Shown here one piece after another: positions 44,117 through 50,874 of a DNA stretch of 64,000 nucleotides. Location of the stretch: positions 2,452,001 to 2,516,000 of the forward strand of contig NZ_CP053187.1 in assembly GCF_013046825.1 (NCBI RefSeq). The letters run 5' to 3'. The first letter of the stretch is position 1; each line of letters starts with the position of its first letter. The stretch is from Turicibacter sanguinis (GTDB taxonomy: Bacteria; Bacillota_I; Bacilli_A; MOL361; Turicibacteraceae). Both the position numbers and the translations under genes were made by a program. The notes beneath the pieces were generated by a model. That model had not been told where the DNA came from. It did no database searches and worked only from the letters and a program-made list of their open reading frames with translations.

Positions 44117-44756
44117 TAAATTTTTAGTCAGTGTGATAGGATTGACACTCGTCGCAACACTCATCGCTTATCCTGTTTTACCACAGCAAATTCCAACGCA
44201 CTGGAACATCAATGGTGATGTGGATGGTTACAGCCCTAGATGGATGGCTATTGTTCTAGCTTGTCTTCCTGCTTTCATGTATGGGTTATTTTGGCTTATG
44301 CCAAAAATTGATCCAAAGCAAAAATCTTTTTCTAAATTTACAAAAGCATATGAACGTGTGATGTTAATCTTAATCTTATTTATGGTTGTCTTACAAATCA
44401 TGACTTTTCTTGTTGCTTTAGGAGTTGAACTGCCCATTGATTTGATTGCTAAGATTGGAATTTCGATTTTATTTATTGTCATGGGGAATTATTTAGGACA
44501 AGTGAAACCGAATTATACGTTTGGCATTCGTACGCCATGGACTTTAGCAAGTGATGAGGTTTGGACTAAAACGCATCGTATGAGTTCTTATTTAATCGTT
44601 GTGAGTGGCGTTTTAATGCTTTTCTGTGCTTTTGTATCAGGTATAGTAGGAATGAGCTTATATCTGGCTTGTATTTTTATTCCAATCATTTTTTCAATGG
44701 GATACTCATATTATCTATATCATTGTCAATCGAATAAAAAAGATGGAATTTCTTAA
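44106..44756 (+). CDS. SdpI family membrane protein (immunity/signal transducer type)
   Basis: A 216-aa membrane protein with about six helices. N-terminal DUF1648 signature (VLPQQIPTHWNINGDVDGYSPR) and SdpI motif (YTFGIRTPWTLASDEVWTKTHR) are clear. In B. subtilis, SdpI gives immunity to the SdpC toxin and sequesters SdpR. No SdpC-like toxin or its maturation proteins SdpA/B are seen here. The ATG at 44106 has SD GAGGAGGG; the longer in-frame version from 44067 lies inside the previous gene. Confidence 0.88.
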   Translation: MKINKFLVSVIGLTLVATLIAYPVLPQQIPTHWNINGDVDGYSPRWMAIVLACLPAFMYGLFWLMPKIDPKQKSFSKFTKAYERVMLILILFMVVLQIMTFLVALGVELPIDLIAKIGISILFIVMGNYLGQVKPNYTFGIRTPWTLASDEVWTKTHRMSSYLIVVSGVLMLFCAFVSGIVGMSLYLACIFIPIIFSMGYSYYLYHCQSNKKDGIS

Positions 44757-44777
44757 GAAATTCCATCTTTTTTTTAC
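44736..44777 (+). terminator. Intrinsic terminator after the SdpI-like gene
   Basis: AAAGATGGAATTTCTT/AAGAAATTCCATCTTT, an almost perfect 16-bp stem, then Ts. Confidence 0.9.
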
Positions 44778-44809
44778 AAGTTTTCCGTTGAAGTTATGCT
44801 ATTTTTAGA

Positions 44810-44839
44810 TTGAATAAAATCCAAAATTTATGACATAAT
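44810..44839 (+). promoter_or_regulatory. Promoter of the dedA-cls-phosphoesterase unit
   Basis: TTGAAT (44810-44815), 18-nt spacer, CATAAT (44834-44839). A start near 44846 puts the ATG at 44847 at the transcript end, favouring the later TTG at 44877. Confidence 0.55.
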
Positions 44840-44876
44840 AAGGTACATGATTAATGACAAAAAGGTGGGGAATGGA

Positions 44877-45377
44877 TTGGATATATATACAGTTTTAGAT
44901 TACTTTTCGACTTATGGTTTATATTTTTTATTTATCATTGTGTTTCTCGAGTATATGAATTTACCTGGACTACCAGCTGGAATTATTATGCCTGCCGCTG
45001 GGATTTTAATTGCAAGCAGTGACATGAACTTCATGACCGCCTTAATTGTTTCGATTATGGCGGGCTTATTAGGAAGCTATGTCTTATATTTTATTGGTTA
45101 TTTTTTAGGGAAACCCATTTTAGATAAATTTTATCAAAAGTTTGTCAATTTACAACCGTCTATTGATAAGGCGATTGGGTATACGGATCGCCATGGAAAT
45201 AAAGGGGTATTTATTGCCAGGCTTATTCCGGTTGCTAGAACATTGATTTCATTAACAGTGGGAACGCTTCGAATGAACTTCGTCTCATTTAGTCTTTATT
45301 CAATGGCAGGGATTGCCATATGGAATATTGTGTTTATCTATGCAGGCTATGCATTTGGTTATTTATTTTTAAAATAA
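44877..45377 (+). CDS. DedA family membrane protein
   Basis: A 166-aa DedA/SNARE-associated protein. Signatures: FLEYMNLPGLPAGIIMPAAGI near the N-terminus, GSYVLYFIGYFLG and HGNKGVFIARLIPVARTLISLTVG, the F/RxxP(G/A)xR motif. The family includes undecaprenyl-phosphate and phosphatidylethanolamine flippases. TTG start with SD AAAGGTGGGG. Followed 36 nt later by the second cls gene; both act on membrane lipids. Confidence 0.88.
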   Translation: MDIYTVLDYFSTYGLYFLFIIVFLEYMNLPGLPAGIIMPAAGILIASSDMNFMTALIVSIMAGLLGSYVLYFIGYFLGKPILDKFYQKFVNLQPSIDKAIGYTDRHGNKGVFIARLIPVARTLISLTVGTLRMNFVSFSLYSMAGIAIWNIVFIYAGYAFGYLFLK

Positions 45378-45413
45378 TAATAAAGGGGGATTTTTTTAGT
45401 TGGAGGATGCAAT

Positions 45414-46829
45414 ATGATCGCGTTTCTTTTAATTATAATCAGACTAATTAATCTCTTTTTAATTGGGAATTTAATATTTTATAAACGAAAAGAACCTTCT
45501 TTATTATTGGCTTGGATACTTGTTTTAGTTTTTATTCCGGTCATTGGGTTTATTTTTTATCTACTTTTTGAAAGAACACCAAAAGTGTCAAAGAAAGTGA
45601 ATCTAGTTGATACCATTGAAGAAAATGTGAGTGATTTACATTATGAATCAAACGTTGATGAACCTATCAGGTCCATTATGCGGTATAATCGTCAATTTAA
45701 TCAAGCGAAGTTAACACGATATAATGATTTGACGTTTTATTCTGAAGGGGAATTAAAGTATAAGCAACTGTATTTAGATATCAGTCAAGCCACGACATCT
45801 ATTCATTTTCTATATTTTATTATTCGTCAAGATGAACTCGGAACTGAATTTGTCAATTTATTAGCAAAAAAGGCACACGAAGGGGTAGAAGTACGCGTTA
45901 TTTATGATGGGGCGGGATGCTTTGGAACACCGATGCATTTTTTTGATCCAATTATTCGAGCAGGCGGAAAGGTCTATAATTTTCACCCTGCTAAAATACG
46001 TTTAGTTGGATTAAATTATAATTATCGTAATCATCGTAAAATTGTGGTGATTGATGGTAAAATAGGTTATATGGGAGGAATGAATATTGGAAAAGAATAT
46101 ATGTCTTTAGATCCGAAATATTCTCCTTGGCGAGATGCTCATTTGCGAATCATAGGTGAATCCGTTCGTTTTTTACAGCTCCGTTTTTTACGTGATTATT
46201 TCATGGTTTGTGATGATGTTGAAGAAGAAAATCAGATTAAAACAAAATTCAAGAATTATTTCTCATCTCATAGGGGTGAGAAAGAGTGTGAAATGCAAAT
46301 TGTGAGTGATGGACCCGATACGAGTACGGATGATATTAAATCAGGGATGGTAAAAATGATTCAAACAGCCATGAAGTCGATTCAAATTCAAACCCCTTAT
46401 TTTATACCGGATAATTTATTTCTCGAGACGTTAAAAATGGCTGCTTATTCAGGCGTTAAGGTAGAGGTGATGATTCCAACGATTGCGGATCATCACTACG
46501 TTTATCGAACGACTACTTCATTTATTAAAGAGTTACGAGAAGCAGGAATTACCGTCTATTTATATAAAGGGTTTTTACATTCAAAAATTATGACAGTTGA
46601 TGGCAAAGTTAGTTGTATTGGTTCAACTAATATGGATCAAAGAAGTTTTAAAATTAATTATGAAATTAGTGCTTTTGTTTATAATGAAACGTTTACAGAG
46701 CAGTTAAATCATCAATTTAATAAAGATTTGGAGAATTGTTTAATAGTGGATGACTCATACGAATTAAATAAGCGATGGTGGGTAAGAATGGAAGAAAGTA
46801 TTTATCGCGTCATCTCGATGATTTTATAA
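45414..46829 (+). CDS. cls: Cardiolipin synthase (phospholipase D family), copy 2
   Basis: A 471-aa paralogue of the enzyme at 29243, with the same layout: two N-terminal helices, HKD motifs HRKIVVIDGKIGYMGGMN and HSKIMTVDGKVSCIGSTN. The C-termini of both copies end in a matching segment (…ESIYRVISMIL and …ESIYRLLSMLM). SD GGAGG 8 nt before ATG. In an apparent operon with dedA and a membrane phosphoesterase. Confidence 0.93.
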   Translation: MIAFLLIIIRLINLFLIGNLIFYKRKEPSLLLAWILVLVFIPVIGFIFYLLFERTPKVSKKVNLVDTIEENVSDLHYESNVDEPIRSIMRYNRQFNQAKLTRYNDLTFYSEGELKYKQLYLDISQATTSIHFLYFIIRQDELGTEFVNLLAKKAHEGVEVRVIYDGAGCFGTPMHFFDPIIRAGGKVYNFHPAKIRLVGLNYNYRNHRKIVVIDGKIGYMGGMNIGKEYMSLDPKYSPWRDAHLRIIGESVRFLQLRFLRDYFMVCDDVEEENQIKTKFKNYFSSHRGEKECEMQIVSDGPDTSTDDIKSGMVKMIQTAMKSIQIQTPYFIPDNLFLETLKMAAYSGVKVEVMIPTIADHHYVYRTTTSFIKELREAGITVYLYKGFLHSKIMTVDGKVSCIGSTNMDQRSFKINYEISAFVYNETFTEQLNHQFNKDLENCLIVDDSYELNKRWWVRMEESIYRVISMIL

Positions 46830-46843
46830 AGGACAGGGAAAGG

Positions 46844-47707
46844 GTGTGTGAAAGACTTATGATGCTGTTAGCCTTACTACTGTTTGGGATAGGATTTTTA
46901 TATTTCGAATTAGAAACGTTAAAAGTAAGTACGTTCTATCTTAAAACAGAGAAACTCAAGCATAAAATAAAAATTGTTCACTTATCCGATTTGCATTCTA
47001 AAGAATTCGGAGTTAATAATGAGCGACTGATTAAAAAAGTCCGGGAACTTAAACCGGATTTAATTGTGACAACAGGGGATATGATTAGTTCAACAGATCA
47101 TAATGGGGATGCCTTTTTATCAGTTGCAGCGGCATTAAGTGATCAAATTCCAATGTATTATATCGAAGGAAATCATGAATTAACAGCACGCTATGATACG
47201 CTCAATCTAGAAAATGGGTGGTATGAGACTTATTTAAATGATTTAAGAGCATTGGGAGTGCATGTCTTGAAAAATGACACGAATCTGATTCAACTACAAG
47301 ATGTAAAGTTACATATTCAAGGATTAACCGTTCCATTGGCTCATTATTGTGCCGTCCCAGAAAAAATTTCAGCAATTGATGATATTCATCCTATTAAAAA
47401 GGTTTCTGATGTGCTAGAGCCCACATCACCGCATCATTATAATATTCTACTTGCGCATAACCCATTTTTAATTCCGATCTATCTTGAACATGAAGTTGAT
47501 TTAATTTGTTGCGGACATGTTCATGGAGGCGCTGTAAGACTACCTTTTATCGGAGGGATTCTATCCCCTGAACGCAAATTGTTTCCTAAATATAGTGGGG
47601 GACATTATCGATTTAATTCGTCAAATCTGATTGTAAGTCGAGGGTTAGGAAGACTTCGTTTGTTTAATCGACCAGATGTGGTGATGATTGAGATCAATCC
47701 TGAATAA
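46844..47707 (+). CDS. Membrane-anchored metallophosphoesterase (YkuE/YaeI-like)
   Basis: A 287-aa calcineurin-like phosphoesterase with an N-terminal helix (about 6-25). Metal-binding blocks: HLSDLHSKEFG, TTGDMISS, GNHELTA and GHVHGGAVRLP. Relatives hydrolyse phospholipid-linked substrates such as UDP-diacylglucosamine or act on wall polymer precursors; the substrate here is unknown. The GTG at 46844 is chosen because SD-like AGGACAGGG precedes it and it begins after the cls stop. A longer in-frame version would overlap cls by 55 nt. Confidence 0.85.
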   Translation: MCERLMMLLALLLFGIGFLYFELETLKVSTFYLKTEKLKHKIKIVHLSDLHSKEFGVNNERLIKKVRELKPDLIVTTGDMISSTDHNGDAFLSVAAALSDQIPMYYIEGNHELTARYDTLNLENGWYETYLNDLRALGVHVLKNDTNLIQLQDVKLHIQGLTVPLAHYCAVPEKISAIDDIHPIKKVSDVLEPTSPHHYNILLAHNPFLIPIYLEHEVDLICCGHVHGGAVRLPFIGGILSPERKLFPKYSGGHYRFNSSNLIVSRGLGRLRLFNRPDVVMIEINPE

Positions 47708-47722
47708 GTCGGGAGAATATAA

Positions 47723-48320
47723 ATGAGAAAAGTGAAACTTTGCCCTTATTTCTGATAGACATGGAAATATGCCTTCTCTTAAGGTCGTCTTGCATGATAT
47801 TGAACAAAAACCCATTTTTTGTTTAGGTGATATGATTGGAAAAGGGTCACAATCAAAGGAAGTGGTTGATCTCTATTTAAAAAAGTGCCAAGTTATTGCA
47901 AAAGGAAATTGGGAAGATTTTATTTTGGTAATACCGACATGCATTCGGTGGGAGACGATTAGAAATATTGAGAACTCTTCGAGAAGTTACTGGATTTGAC
48001 TTAAGCGGACGGTATATTCGTTTATTTCATGCTAATCCTCGTGAGTTATAGTGCGGTATTCAGGGTGATTATTTACAATATTTACGCGACGAAAGAGTGT
48101 TATTTAATGTCAGAAGTGTTGGAAATTCTTTCGATTTAATCCCAATGGCCGCCTATGTTATCTTAGAGGGAATTTTAAATTCCCAACAAGAAGCAGACTT
48201 TTCTATTCAGTTTTATTGACTTAAATACGATATTGAATCGGCAATTGAGCTAGCAAATGAGTCAAAATACCAGATAAAGAAGTTAATATTCATGAACTTA
48301 AAACCGGTTTATATGGACGA
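47723..48320 (+). pseudogene. Decayed metallophosphoesterase gene
   Basis: Remnant of a small calcineurin-like phosphatase. A start (MRKVKL) at 47723 runs into a +1 frameshift (an extra T in about 47740), after which the next frame continues ISDRHGNMPSLKVVLHDIE…CLGDMIGKG…AKGNWEDF. The expected ISDIHGN is altered to ISDRHGN. A middle segment is missing; the rest (GRYIRLFHANPREL, GIQGDYLQYLRDERVLFNV, SVGNSFDLIPMAAYVILEG) carries two in-frame stop codons (tag near 48050, tga near 48218). It keeps its original SD and terminator. A stand-alone ORF at 47769-47999 is a piece of it. Confidence 0.8.
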
Positions 48321-48321
48321 T

Positions 48322-48349
48322 AAAAGCAGAGTGATTCTGCTTTTTTTTG
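48322..48349 (+). terminator. Intrinsic terminator after the decayed phosphoesterase
   Basis: AAAAGCAGA/TCTGCTTTT stem (48322-48330 with 48336-48344), then Ts. Confidence 0.8.
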
Positions 48350-48407
48350 TTGTCTGTTTTTAATTTCTAAATATTATCTGATAAAGAAGAAGTTGGCACA
48401 CAATAAT

Positions 48408-48437
48408 CGACAAAAAATGCTCAAACTAATTTTGTCG
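48408..48437. promoter_or_regulatory. Inverted repeat upstream of the repeat-containing secreted protein
   Basis: CGACAAAA (48408-48415) and TTTTGTCG (48430-48437), 14-nt loop, ending 34 nt before the GTG start. It may be an operator or RNA hairpin in the leader. Confidence 0.3.
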
Positions 48438-48471
48438 GTTGTGTAAGAATTATTTGAAGAAGGTGTTTTTT

Positions 48472-49302
48472 GTGAAAAAAGTAATCTCAATTTTTACAGC
48501 CTGTATGCTTGTTGGCCTAGGTGGCATAAATGGACAAGCTGCTGAAAAAAATGATGACGTCATTTCAGTATCACAGCAATTAACAGAAGATCAAAAGGCT
48601 GAAATGGCTAAACATGAACAAAAATTTAAAGAAGCTCAAGCAAAATTTGATGCGTTAACTGCAGATCAGAAAAAAGAAATCTACGACTTATTTGATAAAG
48701 TGAATGTGGCTAAAGTCAAGTTATTAGATAAATACGTTGAATATGGAATTATTTCAAAAGATGAAGCACAAGCTATGCAAAAATATATGGCTGAATTTTC
48801 AGAAAAAGCTCGTAATGAACAAATGTTTATTGGGGTAGCTGGGCCTCGAGGACCAAAAGCCCCTAAACCAGAATCTGAGACAAAAGAAGAATCTAAAACT
48901 TCTAAAACACAAAACGCTTCAACTGAAAAAGGCGAAGTAGAATCAAAAGCTCCTAAAGCTCGACAAGAGACTGAAAATAAAGGAACAACAGAATCAAAAG
49001 CTCCTGAAGCTCGACAAGAGACTGAAAATAAAGGAACAACAGAATCAAAAGCTCCTGAAGCTCGAAAAGAAACTGAAAATAAAGGAACAACAGAATCAAA
49101 AGCTCCTGAAGCTCGACAAGAGACCGAAAATAAAGGAACAACAGAATCAAAAGCTCCTGAAGCTCGACAAGAGACTGAAAATAAAGGAACAACAGAATCA
49201 AGAGTTCCTGAAACTCAAAAAGAAGCTGAAAATAAAGGAAATCTCAAAGAGAATCAATCAGAGAATATTGCTGAAAAAGGTTCTAAAATTCAAGAAGACT
49301 AA
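48472..49302 (+). CDS. Secreted protein with DUF2680-like domain and 17-residue tandem repeats
   Basis: A 276-aa exported protein. The signal peptide is MKKVISIFTACMLVGLGG then INGQA, with likely cleavage after GQA. Residues about 35-120 resemble DUF2680/YckD-like helical domains (ADQKKEIYDLFDK and LLDKYVEYGIISKDEAQAM). From about residue 157 on, a 17-residue unit (ESKAPEARQETENKGTT) is repeated about six times, the last copy degenerate; the tail is polar. No LPXTG or membrane anchor, so it is released or loosely bound. GTG start with SD GAAGGTG. Confidence 0.75.
   Translation: MKKVISIFTACMLVGLGGINGQAAEKNDDVISVSQQLTEDQKAEMAKHEQKFKEAQAKFDALTADQKKEIYDLFDKVNVAKVKLLDKYVEYGIISKDEAQAMQKYMAEFSEKARNEQMFIGVAGPRGPKAPKPESETKEESKTSKTQNASTEKGEVESKAPKARQETENKGTTESKAPEARQETENKGTTESKAPEARKETENKGTTESKAPEARQETENKGTTESKAPEARQETENKGTTESRVPETQKEAENKGNLKENQSENIAEKGSKIQED
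48940..49245 (+). repeat. 51-bp tandem repeat, about six units, in the secreted protein gene
   Basis: Units start at 48940, 48991, 49042, 49093, 49144 and 49195. The first five are nearly identical at DNA level (a few substitutions such as CGACAAGAG to CGAAAAGAA); the sixth has diverged. Unit length keeps the frame, so copy-number change would alter only protein length. Confidence 0.92.
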
Positions 49303-49337
49303 GAATTTATCATTTTATTATATATAACCGACACTAA

Positions 49338-49371
49338 GAGGATGCCTCATTGAATTGGCATTCCTTTTTTT
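49338..49371 (+). terminator. Intrinsic terminator after the repeat protein gene
   Basis: AGGATGCC…GGCATTCCT stem, then a T-run. Confidence 0.8.
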
Positions 49372-49500
49372 AGTGCTAGAATTCTGAGTAGGAGACTTTC
49401 AAACTTGAAACCAATTTATTTTTTTACGAAAGGGTTAGAGCTTGAGTTTCGATAACGGATGATCGGAGTCAATTCGATACACAGAGATGAAGAACAGGAC

Positions 49501-49529
49501 TTGCAACATAGGTGTTCTTTGCATATAGT
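49501..49529 (+). promoter_or_regulatory. Sigma-A promoter of the 49-aa gene
   Basis: TTGCAA (49501-49506), 17-nt spacer, TATAGT (49524-49529), 34 nt before the start codon. Confidence 0.55.
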
Positions 49530-49562
49530 ATCATAGAACTATAGATTAGCTGAGGTGTTAGT

Positions 49563-49712
49563 ATGAAAGAACAGAAAGTACACACATCCTCTTCACAACA
49601 AAAAATTATCCAGTCTTCGATTCATCACACATACCAATTAAAGTTAGGGGAAACTGAACAAAAAAATAAAACGTATTTTGCAAGACTAAGAGGCTATCGC
49701 GATCGTAAATAA
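49563..49712 (+). CDS. 49-aa orphan protein
   Basis: A short gene encoding MKEQKVHTSSSQQKIIQSSI at the start and FARLRGYRDRK at the end, polar and basic with no membrane segment. It has its own promoter-like boxes, SD (GAGGTG) 6 nt before the ATG, and a terminator starting at its stop codon. That combination supports a real gene. No family recognised. Confidence 0.6.
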   Translation: MKEQKVHTSSSQQKIIQSSIHHTYQLKLGETEQKNKTYFARLRGYRDRK

Positions 49713-49731
49713 GGCATTAGCCTTTTTTTCT
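49709..49731 (+). terminator. Intrinsic terminator of the 49-aa gene
   Basis: AAGGC/GCCTT mini-stem with a long T-run. Confidence 0.65.
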
Positions 49732-49922
49732 TTTCAACAGATATAAGATTTAAAAATTAGAAAATTAGACAATTCTCTAATTAATAGAAGAATAAAAAAA
49801 AGAGAAGAACTGATTCAAATAAACACTCAAAAAAGTCAGCCAAACGGGAAAAATAAGGATTTTTGATTGACATGATAATTGCTAATTCAACATAAAATTT
49901 AATATAGGAAGGGGGGAGTCTA

Positions 49923-50771
49923 ATGCTAGATCATCATTTATGGGATATTTATACGTATTGTATCATGGATGACTTGATCAGATGCCTAATTTTATATGAG
50001 AGACATGAGATTGCAACGGAACGGTTAGAATATAAATTTGTCATCTTCACTCCTAATATCTATAATTTTCTAAAAGACACGAATTGGTTAAAGCAGCTTG
50101 GAAAAGTCTTTCATGCGGAATGTGAATATAAATTAAATGGGGACCACCCTATTTTACATTACTGTGCCGTTTATGAAATGGGATGGTCCGTCCAATTTTT
50201 GTTCATCTCAGATCATTTAAGTTTCAATTATTTAAAAGAAAAACGCATGAGGTTATTGATTGATAAGGATCATCAATTCAAAAAAGAGCAAATAAAATTA
50301 GAAGGAATAAAGTATGGAAAATGGTATGAATTACCTGATCAAATGGAGTTTATTCAAGTTATTGAGAAGTTTTATATCTTTTTATTAAAATCAGTTCGAC
50401 TCATGAAGAATCATAATATGATTGAAATCTTAAAGATTGAGTCGGAAATATTAGAACCCATTGTGATTAGCTTGACACAATGGTTAAGCTATTGTGATGA
50501 GTTATTTACATTTGAGGAAGTAAATAACATTAAAAATTTAGTAACTGACGCAAAAAAAAACTTACCTTCTATGAGAGAAAAAAATGATTATAACCGTCTG
50601 AATACTTATTTAAATGTCGGTGAAAACTTAATTAATAATTATTCAGATATCATGGATTATGAAATGAATAATGCAAAGATCATCTATTTAAAAGAGACTC
50701 TTTTGACACAGTTACAGCATTTTTTAAATCATCAACAAACGGATAAAGGTAACTTAATTTGTCTATACTAA
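49923..50771 (+). CDS. ANT(6)/AadK-like nucleotidyltransferase-related protein with degraded active site
   Basis: A 282-aa protein. By eye its first 100 residues follow the layout of streptomycin 6-adenylyltransferases (AadK/ANT(6)): an 'IYTYCIMDDLIRCLILYE' helix-strand, then LEYKFVIFT in place of the DYDIxxxV metal strand, then a LKDTNWLKQLGKV helix matching 'xDDxWLxxFG'. The usual GSR and DxD metal residues are not present (YER and EYK instead), so a catalytic role is unlikely. The rest is helical. SD AGGAAGGGGGG. Upstream of the SNF2 gene on the same strand. This call is by pattern and needs a structure-based check. Confidence 0.45.
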   Translation: MLDHHLWDIYTYCIMDDLIRCLILYERHEIATERLEYKFVIFTPNIYNFLKDTNWLKQLGKVFHAECEYKLNGDHPILHYCAVYEMGWSVQFLFISDHLSFNYLKEKRMRLLIDKDHQFKKEQIKLEGIKYGKWYELPDQMEFIQVIEKFYIFLLKSVRLMKNHNMIEILKIESEILEPIVISLTQWLSYCDELFTFEEVNNIKNLVTDAKKNLPSMREKNDYNRLNTYLNVGENLINNYSDIMDYEMNNAKIIYLKETLLTQLQHFLNHQQTDKGNLICLY

Positions 50772-50874
50772 TAAAACAGGATTTGACTTTTAAATTAATC
50801 GTGAACTTCCATTTATCTCTAGACTAATTTATGGTAAAATTAAGAGATAAGTTGTCGTAAGGAGAGTGATAGGC

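Noticed and set aside
48953-49201. An 82-codon minus-strand ORF with a repeated LILLFLYFQSLVELQEL-like unit
   Set aside because: It is the reverse reading of the 51-bp tandem repeats in the secreted protein gene; repeat length divisible by three keeps it open. No SD and the hydrophobic pattern is an artefact.
48940-49245. Tandem repeats considered as a CRISPR array
   Set aside because: The units abut with no spacers and stay in frame within a protein gene.
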